A DNA stretch of 64,000 bases from CAVTUU01 sp045804965 (GTDB lineage Bacteria > Chloroflexota > Chloroflexia > Thermomicrobiales > UBA6265). The stretch spans positions 62,001-126,000 of the forward strand of contig JBJMMD010000002.1 in assembly GCA_045804965.1 (NCBI GenBank), given 5' to 3'. The notes under the pieces were generated by a model. That model searched no databases. It was not told the DNA's origin and saw only the letters and a list, made by a program, of their open reading frames with translations. Made by a program: the position numbers and the translations under genes. Below, in pieces: positions 17,449-26,191 of this stretch. Position 1 is the first letter of the stretch, and each line of letters opens with the position of its first letter.

Positions 17449-18578
17449 TGTTGCAACGGAAGCTCAGTCCAGCGCCGCTCGCGGAACGAGCATTCGACCG
17501 CGTTGATGATCTCTTGCACCGCGGCGCCATCGTCGAAATTCCCCTCGTTCTTCGGAGTCTCCGTCGTCAGCTCATCAAGAAAGTCGCTGATCAAGTTGGC
17601 GTAGAAAAGGGTGAACCAGGTTTCCCGTGGATGTCCGCCCTCCGGATAGAACTTGGCGGGCACGTCAAGTTCTTTGAACTCGACGTCGTCCGCGGTCGCC
17701 GCTTTGATCGTCTCGGCGACTCCAAACTCTTCGACCAGACGCGTGATGATCGCCCCCTTTGAGCCGTAGAGCCGGACCTCGATGCCGGGATAGTTGCCGA
17801 CCGTGACGAAGCTGGTTTGGACCGAGCCAATGGCGCCGTTGGCGAACTCGGCAAGGAAGATATCGCCATCGTCGATGTTCATGCGCATCTTTGTGCCGGT
17901 GGCGCGAACCATCCGCTCCGGGATGAAGTTCTTGAGGGTACCGACGACAGACGTCAACTCAGACCCGACCATGTAGCGGGCGAGGTCGATCACGGGCGCT
18001 CCGTACCCTTCGAGAGAGGAGACTTGGATTTCTGACTGATCAGCGTCGAGATGCACCTGCCGAAGCGGAACCTCGGGGTCGAGCCACTGCGAGTTCTGTT
18101 CGTAAGCGTTGTAGATGAACGGCTGGCCGCAGAACCCCTCGTCGACCAACGCCTTCATGTAGCGCATGGCCGGGGAGTAGCGGAAGGTAAAGCCGAGTTT
18201 TGTCTTGAGACCCTTCTTCTTCGCGATCTCCGCAGCGCGCATGGTATCGCGGAAGTCGAACGCCACGGGTTTCTCGCACAACACGTGCTTACCGGCTTCC
18301 AGTGCCGCCATCGAGAGCTCGAAGTGGGTGTGGCTTGGGGTACAAACGTCGATCACGTCGAGATCGTTGCGTGTAACAACTTCCCGGTAGTCATCGCTGA
18401 CCACCGCGGCGCCAAACTGCTTGCCCGCCGCCTCCGCCAATCCTCGGTCGACGTCACAGACCGCGATGACCTCCGCCCGCGGATCACGTGTCCACCCCGG
18501 CAGATGCGCCCGTTCCGCCCAGCGACCGGCGCCGAGGACACCGACTCGCACTCGACGTCCTGTGATTGGCGAGCTCAC
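17445..18578 (-). CDS. Gfo/Idh/MocA family oxidoreductase
   Basis: NAD(P)-dependent sugar or cyclitol dehydrogenase of 377 residues. The N-terminal Rossmann fold shows VGVLGAGRWAERAHLPG, and the family's catalytic lysine lies in the CEKPVAF motif. The C-terminal alpha/beta domain carries a GYGAPVIDLARYM stretch in place of the common GGxxxDxxxH-like helix. Such enzymes oxidise or epimerise inositols, glucosides or related compounds. It lies upstream of and overlaps the DUF885 gene, forming a two-gene operon. The exact sugar cannot be read from the sequence. Confidence 0.85.
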   Translation of the reverse strand: MSSPITGRRVRVGVLGAGRWAERAHLPGWTRDPRAEVIAVCDVDRGLAEAAGKQFGAAVVSDDYREVVTRNDLDVIDVCTPSHTHFELSMAALEAGKHVLCEKPVAFDFRDTMRAAEIAKKKGLKTKLGFTFRYSPAMRYMKALVDEGFCGQPFIYNAYEQNSQWLDPEVPLRQVHLDADQSEIQVSSLEGYGAPVIDLARYMVGSELTSVVGTLKNFIPERMVRATGTKMRMNIDDGDIFLAEFANGAIGSVQTSFVTVGNYPGIEVRLYGSKGAIITRLVEEFGVAETIKAATADDVEFKELDVPAKFYPEGGHPRETWFTLFYANLISDFLDELTTETPKNEGNFDDGAAVQEIINAVECSFRERRWTELPLQQ

Positions 18579-18598
18579 GGTCCTGTCTCCTTCTTATG

Positions 18599-18646
18599 TC
18601 ATTCTGAGCACTTCACTTCGTCATTCTGAGCGAAGCGAAGAATCTC
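18599..18646. repeat. dispersed GTCATTCTGAGCG repeat, copy A
   Basis: GTCATTCTGAGCA at 18599-18611 is followed by CGTCATTCTGAGCGAAGCGA and AGAATCTC at 18619-18646. The same unit occurs at 30300 and 40301. It fills the short space between the Gfo/Idh and GntR genes. Confidence 0.6.
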
Positions 18647-18658
18647 AGCTCCCCGGCG

Positions 18659-19462
18659 CTATCGCAGGTGGGGGTCGTGCCTGACCAGTGACTCGATGAT
18701 CTCAGCCGCCTCGGCGAGCGAAACCTCGCTATCGCCTGAATGCCCGTTCCCGTTCCCGACGTAGTGGATGAGCACGGCCTCACGAGCAACCGCGACATCG
18801 CCGAAGCGCACGGCATCAAGCAGCGCGCTGTGGAAGCCGACGACGTCTTCGATACCAGCATGGTGGTGCTCAATGCTGCTCAGAATCAAGGCGCTCATCT
18901 GCCCGTCGAGACTCGACCACAGCTCAACAACTCGTTGTGCGTCGGCGCCCTGAATAAGTAGCCGGTGGAATGCCAGGTCGATCCCGATCAAGCGAGGAAC
19001 GTCGGCCGGTAGGTTGAGACGAGCCATCTCATTCAGCAGGTTATCGAGGGCAGTAAACGTTGAGGCGTCGAGCTGGTCGTAACTAGTGGTGATGGCGAAC
19101 GCCTCAAGGAGGGCACGAGCACGACAGAGATCGAGTGCGTCCTCACGCGCTAACCGGGTGACGAAAGTGCCGCGACGGGGCTCGCCACGGACAAGACCGC
19201 GCCGTTCGAGGATCAAGAGCGCTTCGCGCAGCGTTGTGCGACTGACGCCGAGCTCGTCGCAGAGCTTTGTCTCGATCAGCCGCTCGCCTGGACGCATCCG
19301 GGTGGCGAGGATTGCGTCTTCGATCGAATGGGCGACGTCGTCGACCAATCGCAGCCCGCTTGGCCTGCGCAAGATTGCGATTCCGTTCGCACTTGATTTC
19401 TCCGCCGCTATCGCCATCAATACGTCCCTATCGCTGCTCGTACGCCGATCGCTAGATGCCAT
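18659..19462 (-). CDS. GntR-family regulator, FadR/FCD type
   Basis: Transcriptional regulator. The winged helix lies at about residues 30-90: ILATRMRPGERLIETKL, then LGVSRTTLREALLILERRG and GEPRRGTFV. The C-terminal all-helical FCD ligand domain follows, with metal-type residues in DLAFHRLLI and GFHSALLDAV. It is divergent from the SDR and ABC genes at 19.6-24.3 kb and probably controls them. A 27-bp palindrome lies over overlapping divergent promoters between the two starts. The frame is open further upstream, but that part would run into the SDR gene; the ATG at 19462 is used, and one at 19417 with AGGGA before it is an alternative. Confidence 0.85.
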   Translation of the reverse strand: MASSDRRTSSDRDVLMAIAAEKSSANGIAILRRPSGLRLVDDVAHSIEDAILATRMRPGERLIETKLCDELGVSRTTLREALLILERRGLVRGEPRRGTFVTRLAREDALDLCRARALLEAFAITTSYDQLDASTFTALDNLLNEMARLNLPADVPRLIGIDLAFHRLLIQGADAQRVVELWSSLDGQMSALILSSIEHHHAGIEDVVGFHSALLDAVRFGDVAVAREAVLIHYVGNGNGHSGDSEVSLAEAAEIIESLVRHDPHLR

Positions 19463-19551
19463 GCGACTTTCGCCTGCCAAGACAACGGTGGGCGCGGACG
19501 GCGCCAGAGTTGACAGGTCGCCCAGCCTCAGGCGATCGATCTGTGCGGATT

Positions 19552-19578
19552 GCCGATTGACGACTGTCGACAATCGGC
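19552..19578. promoter_or_regulatory. 27-bp palindromic operator for the GntR regulator
   Basis: GCCGATTGACGAC, one central T, then GTCGACAATCGGC: 13-bp half-sites with a single mismatch. It lies between the -35 and -10 of the forward promoter and at the transcription start of the reverse one. That is the expected place for a repressor controlling both directions. GntR/FCD regulators bind such inverted repeats. Confidence 0.6.
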
Positions 19579-19585
19579 ATAGTAT
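19557..19585 (+). promoter_or_regulatory. forward promoter of SDR/ABC genes
   Basis: TTGACG (19557-19562), 17 bp, TAGTAT (19580-19585). The palindrome 19552-19578 covers its -35 and spacer. Transcription would start about 40 bases before the GTG at 19635. Confidence 0.5.
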
Positions 19586-19606
19586 CACCGGGCAACCCGA
19601 TGTCAA
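19579..19606 (-). promoter_or_regulatory. reverse promoter of GntR gene
   Basis: On the minus strand TTGACA (19601-19606) and TACTAT (19579-19584) are 16 bp apart. The palindrome begins at the next base, so repressor binding would block initiation and give autoregulation. Confidence 0.6.
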
Positions 19607-19634
19607 ACACGAACCGCCGGCTTGGAGCGGGTGA

Positions 19635-20483
19635 GTGAACGTCATCTTCGACTTTTCGGATCGTGTCGCCATCGTTACCGGCGCTGCCCGCGGCATTGGT
19701 CGAGTGTTGACTCACTGTCTCGCCGATGCCGGCGCTCAGGTCGTGGCCGCCGACAGGGATGAAAAAGGTCTGACTGAAACCTGCGCGGAATTGCCGGCGC
19801 ACCAAGTGGCATCGACTGTCGCCGACGTCAGCGCCGAGGACGGCGCCGCTCAAATCGTCGAAATAGCAATCGCGCGATTTGGGCAACTCGACATTTGCAT
19901 CAACAACGCGGCGGTTGCCCCGCACGCTTCCCTCCTCGAGCAGCGAGTCGAGGTGTGGGACACCATTTACGCGGTGAATTGCCGGGGCACCTTCCTGATG
20001 ACCCGTGCGGCGGCGCGAGCAATGATCGATGGCGGCCGCGGTGGAAAGATCGTCAACTTTTCGTCGGGCGTGAGCCGGCGGGGATCGCCAGGCGCCGCCG
20101 CCTACGCATCGAGCCGGGCTGCGGTCGAGAGTTTCACGCGGGTGGCGGCGATCGAGTTGGCGCCACACGGCATCCTGGTGAATACCGTGAGTCCCGGGCT
20201 GATCGACACGCAACCAAAGCCGCTGCCGCCGAGGATGGCCGAGGCGCTGGGACGGAGAATTCCGACGCTTCCCCTGACACGCTCAGGGGAACCCGAGGAA
20301 GTGGCATCGGCCGTCTTATTCCTTGCTTCGGATGCGGCAAGCTACATCACCGGCGAGGTCGTCAATGTCGACGGCGGCGCGGGGGTGGGGTCTCGCTTTG
20401 ACGGCGGGCCGATTGTCGACGACGACCCGCGGTACGACTGGGTTTCGAGCCGCGACCATGCGGCCACCGGGCCGGCTGACTGA
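19635..20483 (+). CDS. SDR-family oxidoreductase with Arg for Lys at active site
   Basis: Short-chain dehydrogenase of 282 residues. The cofactor motif TGAARGIGR and the NNAAV motif are normal. The catalytic tyrosine is Y157 in YASSR, so the usual YxxxK lysine is an arginine at 161, which may reduce or change activity. The C-terminus has an extra ~25-residue Asp-rich tail beyond the family core. Translation starts with GTG at 19635 after GGAG. It diverges from the GntR gene and is followed by the ABC peptide-type transporter genes, so it probably acts on the imported substrate. Confidence 0.85.
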   Translation: MNVIFDFSDRVAIVTGAARGIGRVLTHCLADAGAQVVAADRDEKGLTETCAELPAHQVASTVADVSAEDGAAQIVEIAIARFGQLDICINNAAVAPHASLLEQRVEVWDTIYAVNCRGTFLMTRAAARAMIDGGRGGKIVNFSSGVSRRGSPGAAAYASSRAAVESFTRVAAIELAPHGILVNTVSPGLIDTQPKPLPPRMAEALGRRIPTLPLTRSGEPEEVASAVLFLASDAASYITGEVVNVDGGAGVGSRFDGGPIVDDDPRYDWVSSRDHAATGPAD

Positions 20484-20609
20484 CGCCGGCTCCACGACTG
20501 GTCCGGAAGCAAGGGCTTCCGGCAATACGCGACGCCCGGCGTGGGCAGTCGCCTGAGTCGCGCGAAGCTGCCACCCGGCGCCTTCGCACATTGAACCGGA
20601 GGGCAAGTC

Positions 20610-22334
20610 ATGGACGACGTTCGTGATCGGGACCGGCGGAACATCTTGAGACGGACGACCAACCGCCGCACGCTCTTGAAAGGCGGAGCGGCCGCGCTTG
20701 CGCTCAGCCGGCTCGACCTTGCGACAGCCGCGGGCGGAGCATCGCCCCACGTTGCCCGCGTGCTCAACCAAGACGTCCAACCGGGCGGTACCTTGACCTA
20801 TGGTCTCAGCTTCGACTTCGACGGCACGCTCGACCCCGGTGTGACGAACTTCGACTCGACGATCCGGGTAACGCTCAACATCTGCGAGCCACTCGTCTGG
20901 ATGCCTTCGGCGACTGAGATCAAGCCGGGTCTGGCCGAGTCATGGGACGTCTCCCAAGACGGCAAGGAGTACACCTTCCATCTGAAGAAGGGTGTGACAT
21001 TTCACGACGGGACGCCGTTCAATGCCGATGCCGTGAAGTTCACCTTCGACCGTGTGATTGCGGCGGACAAGGCGACTGCCAGTGGAGGCACGCCCGATCC
21101 CAATACGACGATCACTCCCGGACAGGCGCACGATCAGATCGGTACCTATGACCACTCCGAGATCATTGACGACTACATGATCAAGATGGTACTCAGCCAG
21201 CCATTCTCGCCCTTCCTAAGCGGGCTCAATGGCTATCTCGGTATCGTCTCGCCGACCGCCGTCCAAAAGATGGGCTTGGCCGAGTTCGCCCGTGCTCCAG
21301 TCGGCACCGGTCCCTATAAATTCAAGGAGTGGGTGGAGGCCGATCATGCCACGATCGAGCGAAATCCCGATTACAACTGGGGTTCGTCCTTCTTCAAGCA
21401 CCCGGGGGCGGCCTACTTCGATGAAATCATCTACAAGATCATTCCCGACCCGGCCGTTCGCACCGGCACGTTGACCTCCGGCGAGACCCAATATATCGAC
21501 GAAATCGATCCACTCCAGGTCGAAGACCTGAAGTCCAACAGCGACCTTGTCGTGATTGACCAAGGGCAGCCGGGATCAGGTCGGACCCTGCTTGTCAACA
21601 TTTCACGGCCAGACCGGCCAGTGGCAGATGCGAAAGTGCGCCAGGCATTGCAGTACGCCGTCGACAAAGATGCGTTCAACCAAGCCGTATTCGCTGGATT
21701 GAACGCCCCGGCAGCCAGCCCCCTGATGAAGGTGACCTTAGGCTACGATCCGGCCACCGAGCAGATGTTCAGCTACGACAAGTCGAAAGCTGAGTCGCTG
21801 TTGGAGGAGGCCGGCTGGGCTAAGGGTAGTGGTGACATGCGCGAGAAGAACGGGAAGCCGCTGTCGCTCTACTTTCCGATCATCGACCGCCCAGTTGACA
21901 ATGCCATGGCGACCTCCTTGCAGGGCGCATTCCGCGAAATCGGGATCGATATGACAGTCGAACCAATGGAGCGCGCTCGCTATTTGCAGACCTGGAAGGA
22001 GGAGAACAATTACGACGTCTCCTTCATGTGGTTCTCTTACGCCGATCCGGACGTGTTGCGCACGATCTTCTATTCAAAGAACATTGGCGCCTTCAACCGC
22101 GCGCAGTACAACAATCCGGACGTCGACAAGATGCTTGAAGACGCCGCGGCCAGCAGCGATCCCGAAGTTCGCAAGGACCTGTATTCCAAGGTCCAAAAGC
22201 AGGTGCTCACGGACGCGGTCGTCGTCCCACTCGTCGATACGATCGCCCATAACGCCAAGCAGAAGAAGCTGGCGGACGATTTTCTCGATTTCCTGGCATC
22301 CTATGTTTGGATGAATGACGCGCACTTCGCGTAG
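20610..22334 (+). CDS. ABC transporter substrate-binding protein, family 5 (Dpp/Opp type)
   Basis: Extracytoplasmic binding protein of 574 residues for peptides, nickel or oligosaccharides. The N-terminus carries a twin-arginine-like signal (NRRTLLKGGAAALALSR) ending in ATAAGG. The mature protein shows the family signature: LAESWDVSQDGKEYTFHLKK, FHDGTPFNADAVKFTF, VGTGPYKFKEW and VRQALQYAVDKD. GGAGGGCAAG precedes the ATG. Two permease genes follow. The Tat-type signal suggests export in folded form. The ligand cannot be predicted from sequence alone. Confidence 0.9.
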   Translation: MDDVRDRDRRNILRRTTNRRTLLKGGAAALALSRLDLATAAGGASPHVARVLNQDVQPGGTLTYGLSFDFDGTLDPGVTNFDSTIRVTLNICEPLVWMPSATEIKPGLAESWDVSQDGKEYTFHLKKGVTFHDGTPFNADAVKFTFDRVIAADKATASGGTPDPNTTITPGQAHDQIGTYDHSEIIDDYMIKMVLSQPFSPFLSGLNGYLGIVSPTAVQKMGLAEFARAPVGTGPYKFKEWVEADHATIERNPDYNWGSSFFKHPGAAYFDEIIYKIIPDPAVRTGTLTSGETQYIDEIDPLQVEDLKSNSDLVVIDQGQPGSGRTLLVNISRPDRPVADAKVRQALQYAVDKDAFNQAVFAGLNAPAASPLMKVTLGYDPATEQMFSYDKSKAESLLEEAGWAKGSGDMREKNGKPLSLYFPIIDRPVDNAMATSLQGAFREIGIDMTVEPMERARYLQTWKEENNYDVSFMWFSYADPDVLRTIFYSKNIGAFNRAQYNNPDVDKMLEDAAASSDPEVRKDLYSKVQKQVLTDAVVVPLVDTIAHNAKQKKLADDFLDFLASYVWMNDAHFA

Positions 22335-22350
22335 CGAATAGGCATTAGCC

Positions 22351-22418
22351 GTCAGGTATCAGGCGTCAGGTGAATCGCTTCGGTCCTTACCGCCTGACGC
22401 CCGACGCCTGACGCCCGA
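22351..22418. repeat. intercistronic repeats and tandem 14-bp duplication
   Basis: Between the binding-protein and permease genes lies GTCAGGTATCAGGCGTCAGG (22351-22370) and, inverted to it, two perfect tandem copies of CGCCTGACGCCCGA (22391-22404, 22405-22418). The two parts can fold into an imperfect hairpin. Such a structure after the binding-protein gene often stabilises its mRNA or lowers read-through to the permeases. Confidence 0.6.
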
Positions 22419-22432
22419 CGGCAAGAAATGCC

Positions 22433-23356
22433 ATGACCACATACATCCTCCGCAGAATCTTACAGTCGATTCCAGTGCTGTTGGGAATCAGCATCTTCAC
22501 GTTTCTCATGGTCCATCTGACGCCCGGGGACCCGGTTTACATCTTCGCCGGCGATAAGCCACTGACGGAGGAGCGCGCCGCGCAGATTCGGGCACAATAT
22601 GGCCTCGACAAGCCGCTCTGGGAACAGTATCGCGACTACATGGTGAATCTCCTGCACGGGGACATGGGACGTGGCCTACACAGCCAGCGTCCGGTGACCG
22701 ACACGATCCGCGAAGCGCTCTGGCCTACAATTCAGCTGACCCTTGCCGGGCTTGTCGTCGCGCTCTTGCTTGGCGTCACGCTCGGGATCCTCGCGGCACT
22801 CTTTCACAACAGTTGGATCGACACCGGAGCGATGGTCCTGGCGCTGATGGGCGTCTCTCTGCCAGTCTTCTACCTCGGTCTGCTCCTCCTCTTCACCTTC
22901 TCGTTCTACTGGCACATCTTCCCGGCGACTGGGCTCGGTGGCGTGAAACATCTCGTGCTGCCGGCGATCGTGATCGGGTTTGCGTCTTCGGCCTACCTGG
23001 CGCGCCTGGTGCGGTCTTCGATGTTGGAGGTGATGCGGCTGGACTTTATCATCACCGCGCGGGCGAAAGGATTGCGTGAACGAGTTGTGGTCGTGAACCA
23101 CGCGCTCAAGAACGCGCTTATCCCAGTCGTAACCTACTTCGGTCTGCAACTGGCCGGGCTGCTGGCCGGCGCGGTCGTCACCGAGACGGTCTTTTCTCGC
23201 CCCGGCCTCGGCCGGGTCGCGGTCACCGCGATCAACAATCGTGACTTCCCACTCATTCAGGGAGTCGTTCTGGTGACGGCAGTGATCTATGTCCTCGTTA
23301 GCCTAGCGATCGATCTCTCATACGCGGTGATCGACCCGCGGATTAGGTACTCGTAG
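22433..23356 (+). CDS. ABC transporter permease, DppB type
   Basis: Inner-membrane subunit of a family 5 ABC importer, 307 residues, six predicted helices. It begins with the typical RRILQSIPVLLGISIFTFLM and LTPGDPV, and the EAA loop that contacts the ATPase is ARAKGLRERVVVVNHALKN. GHG-type ATPase genes (dppD, dppF) are not in the cassette, so it must share ATPases made elsewhere. It lies 99 bp after the binding protein, with a hairpin-forming repeat in between, and 13 bp before the second permease. Confidence 0.9.
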   Translation: MTTYILRRILQSIPVLLGISIFTFLMVHLTPGDPVYIFAGDKPLTEERAAQIRAQYGLDKPLWEQYRDYMVNLLHGDMGRGLHSQRPVTDTIREALWPTIQLTLAGLVVALLLGVTLGILAALFHNSWIDTGAMVLALMGVSLPVFYLGLLLLFTFSFYWHIFPATGLGGVKHLVLPAIVIGFASSAYLARLVRSSMLEVMRLDFIITARAKGLRERVVVVNHALKNALIPVVTYFGLQLAGLLAGAVVTETVFSRPGLGRVAVTAINNRDFPLIQGVVLVTAVIYVLVSLAIDLSYAVIDPRIRYS

Positions 23357-23369
23357 CCAAGGGGACAAG

Positions 23370-24290
23370 GTGACACAGCGGGTGGCGGCGAGCAGTCAGG
23401 AGCTAGCGCAGCGCGCCGAGGTCGGACTCGGACGAATGGCCAAATCGCGCGGGCTAACGCGCGACGCGCTTCATCGGTTGGGGCGGAATCCCGGGGCGGT
23501 GGCAGGCGCGATTGTGCTGACGGCGATTGTGCTGCTCGCAGTCTTTGCCCCGGTAGTTTCGCCGTACGACCCGATCGAGCAGAACAGCCAGGCGATCCGG
23601 GCTCACCCGAGCCGTGACCACCTTTTCGGCGCTGACACCTTCGGCCGGGATGTGTTCTCGCGCGTGCTTTATGGCGGGAGACAGTCATTGCCGGTCGGAT
23701 TGGTTGCTGTTGGCATCGCGGCAGTCGTCGGCGTCACCTTCGGCCTCATCGCCGGCTATCGCGGCGGCTATATCGACAGCGTCATCATGCGTGCTGTCGA
23801 TATGATGCTGGCGTTCCCAGGCATCCTGCTGGCGATGTCACTCGTCGCGATCCTCGGCACAAGTCTCTTCAATCTGATGCTGGCCGTTGGAATCGCCTCG
23901 ATTCCGGAATACACGCGGGTGGTGCGCGGCTCAGTCCTCTCAGCGCGAGAGATGGAATACGTGACGGCGGCGCGGGTGAGTGGCGCCCGCGACCGCGCGA
24001 TCATGGTGCGCCACATCCTGCCAAACGTCTTGCCGCCGATCATCGTCCTGGCCACCCTCGGCATTGCCGGGGCGATCATCCTCGGCTCGACCCTCTCATT
24101 TCTCGGTCTCGGCATCCAACCCCCCACCGCCGAGTGGGGCAATATGCTCTCCGACGGCCGCTCGATGATGCGCCACTACTGGTGGGTCTCCTTCTTCCCC
24201 GGCCTCGCCATCATGCTCACCGTCCTCGCCATCAACCTTCTCGGCGACGGTCTCCGCGACACGCTGGATCCCAGATTGCGGAATCGGTAG
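23370..24290 (+). CDS. ABC transporter permease, DppC type
   Basis: Second permease of the family 5 importer, 306 residues. The N-terminal cytosolic stretch leads to a long helix (GAVAGAIVLTAIVLLAVFAP), then HLFGADTFGRDVFSRVLYGG, the DppC signature. The EAA loop is AARVSGARDRAIMVRHILPN. The start is GTG at 23370, with AAGGGGACAAGG just before it. It pairs with the DppB-type subunit. No ATP-binding subunit follows; a hydrolase gene does. Confidence 0.9.
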   Translation: MTQRVAASSQELAQRAEVGLGRMAKSRGLTRDALHRLGRNPGAVAGAIVLTAIVLLAVFAPVVSPYDPIEQNSQAIRAHPSRDHLFGADTFGRDVFSRVLYGGRQSLPVGLVAVGIAAVVGVTFGLIAGYRGGYIDSVIMRAVDMMLAFPGILLAMSLVAILGTSLFNLMLAVGIASIPEYTRVVRGSVLSAREMEYVTAARVSGARDRAIMVRHILPNVLPPIIVLATLGIAGAIILGSTLSFLGLGIQPPTAEWGNMLSDGRSMMRHYWWVSFFPGLAIMLTVLAINLLGDGLRDTLDPRLRNR

Positions 24291-24391
24291 CAGCGTCTCA
24301 ATCCGCGCGTCATGTGCACGTGACGAAATCGGGGCGTAGTCTGCTCCTGTTGGACATAAGCAAACGAAGCATCGCGGAGAAGAGGGGCGAC

Positions 24392-25249
24392 GTGACCGAA
24401 CGCCTGATCAAAGCGAACGGCGTCGAACTCTGCACAGAAGCTTTCGGCGATCCGGCGGACCCGCCGATTCTGCTCATCATGGGCATCGGTTCGTCAATGC
24501 TTTGGTGGGAAGAAGACTTCTGCCGCATGCTCGCCGATGGCGACCGATTCGTGATCCGCTACGACCACCGAGATACCGGCCGATCGGTCACCTACGAGGT
24601 CGGGCATCCGGGTTACTCGAGCGCTGACCTCGACACCGACGCCGTCGGTGTACTCGACGCCTACGACATCCCGTCTGCGCACCTGGTTGGCGTTTCGGCG
24701 GGTGGAGGCATCGCGCAGTTGCTCGCCCTCGACTTTCCCGCCAGGGTCAGTTCGCTCGTCCTTATCAGCACTTCCCCAGCGACCCCTGGCCACCGCAATC
24801 TCCCGCCGCCGACCGAGGAGTTCCAGCAGTTCGTGAAAACGGCTCAGGTGGACTGGTCGGATTCAGAGTCGGTGATTGACTATCTCGTTGGCTACTCGCG
24901 CGTGCTCGCGGGAACCAAGCGCCCGTTCGACGAGACGCCAATCCGCCAGCTCATCCGCCGCGATGTCGAGCGCGCGCGCAACTTCGCGGCCACGCAGAAC
25001 CACAACATTATTCCCGACGACGAGCGGAGCCACGAGCCCCTGTCCTCGATCACGATGCCGACGCTGGTCATCCACGGCACAGCCGACCCCATGTTTCCGC
25101 TCCCCCACGAGCGGGCGCTTTCGGATGAGATCCCTGGCGCGCGATTGTTGACCCTGGAATGCGCAGGTCACGGAGTCGAGCGACACGATTGGCAGACCAT
25201 CGTCAACGCGATCATTGAGCACACCGATAGAGCCACTAAGACAGCCTGA
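24392..25249 (+). CDS. alpha/beta hydrolase
   Basis: Cytosolic hydrolase of 285 residues. It has the oxyanion region LLIMGIGSSMLWW, the nucleophile elbow VGVSAGGG, a likely acid at HGTADPMFP and the histidine in CAGHGVERHDW. The type is close to dienelactone or ester hydrolases and haloperoxidase-like enzymes. GTG at 24392 preceded by AGAGGGGCGAC is chosen; the frame extends back into the permease gene, but that part is not hydrolase-like. It probably belongs to the transporter operon, acting on the imported compound. Confidence 0.85.
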   Translation: MTERLIKANGVELCTEAFGDPADPPILLIMGIGSSMLWWEEDFCRMLADGDRFVIRYDHRDTGRSVTYEVGHPGYSSADLDTDAVGVLDAYDIPSAHLVGVSAGGGIAQLLALDFPARVSSLVLISTSPATPGHRNLPPPTEEFQQFVKTAQVDWSDSESVIDYLVGYSRVLAGTKRPFDETPIRQLIRRDVERARNFAATQNHNIIPDDERSHEPLSSITMPTLVIHGTADPMFPLPHERALSDEIPGARLLTLECAGHGVERHDWQTIVNAIIEHTDRATKTA

Positions 25250-25549
25250 ACCGTGACACCAGTGCCGGAAATATGACTGCTCTCGCCGGCGGTGAACGAA
25301 GTCGCTCCACACCTCACTCTCGGTAAACTGCTCTAGCCGGAAACATAGAGAATCAAAGCTCGGGTCGCTGTCGTTCACGAGGTCGCCGAGGACTTGGCCG
25401 ATGATAGCGGCGAGGGAGAGGCCGGGTTTCGAGTGGTATTTACCGTTCAAGCGGAGGTTGTCGATCTTCGTGATCTGCGAAAATCGGGCGAACATGGACG
25501 TCGCGATGACCATTTTCGACAAGGTCTAGGTTGCGTAAAGGATGCCCTC
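25250..25549. other. 300-bp gap without a convincing gene
   Basis: On the minus strand an ORF begins at 25522 (MSKMVIATSMFARFSQITK) and runs 90 codons before it becomes antisense to the hydrolase. It has no ribosome site and no recognised domain, and is probably chance or a gene remnant. Confidence 0.3.
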
Positions 25550-26116
25550 ATGGCCGAAACTCGCTGGGCGCGGATGCTGCGGCGCGTGCGCGCATTGCAC
25601 TCTCAATGGAATCAAGTAACGACCGACTTGACGCTCGACCAAGTCAATCACCACGAGCGCGAAGGCGTCTTGCCGATCGCGTTTTCGCTCCATCACTACG
25701 TGCTCATCGAGGACCACACGGTCGCCCGCCGTATCTATGATGAACCGCCAATATGGAAGCGTGACGGTTGGGAAACACGCGTCGGCGCCACGGTCCCATC
25801 CGTCACCCGTGGGACCCCGATCGCGGTCGCGGAAACGTTGCGGTTCAACGATTACGATGCCTGGCTGGGTTATCAGGCGGCTGTCTTCTCGCGGACTGAA
25901 GCGAGTCTCGAATCGCTGGCCGACGAACGGTGGGATGACATCATCTTCGAGATGCTACCCGATCAGCTCAAGGACGGCTTTCTCGACCTCGTCGTTGGCG
26001 ACGCTCCCGTTTGCCTTGGCGACATGCTCGACGTGTTCATCACGAACCACGGTAGCCGCCATCTCGGCGAAATCGAACATGCGCGGTCGCTCATCGGACT
26101 CAAGGGAGTCGGCTAG
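25550..26116 (+). CDS. DinB-like protein
   Basis: A 188-residue protein that fits the four-helix DinB/YfiT superfamily, many of which are metal-dependent thiol transferases. Candidate metal histidines lie in helix 2 (FSLHHYVLIEDH) and near the end (NHGSRHLGEIEH). The ATG at 25550 follows AAAGGATG. The gene stands alone between the hydrolase and the cupin, all in the same direction with short gaps, so a loose operon is possible. The exact substrate thiol is unknown. Confidence 0.65.
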   Translation: MAETRWARMLRRVRALHSQWNQVTTDLTLDQVNHHEREGVLPIAFSLHHYVLIEDHTVARRIYDEPPIWKRDGWETRVGATVPSVTRGTPIAVAETLRFNDYDAWLGYQAAVFSRTEASLESLADERWDDIIFEMLPDQLKDGFLDLVVGDAPVCLGDMLDVFITNHGSRHLGEIEHARSLIGLKGVG

Positions 26117-26191
26117 GGGCACAGATACAATCTAGGGCGATGCTCCAACCGGCCATCAGGCCGCAATCGGCACCGAACCACGGGAGACGAG

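Noticed and set aside
24863..25522. Minus-strand ORF of 219 codons over the hydrolase 3' half
   Set aside because: Mostly antisense to a clear hydrolase, no ribosome site, no known domain.
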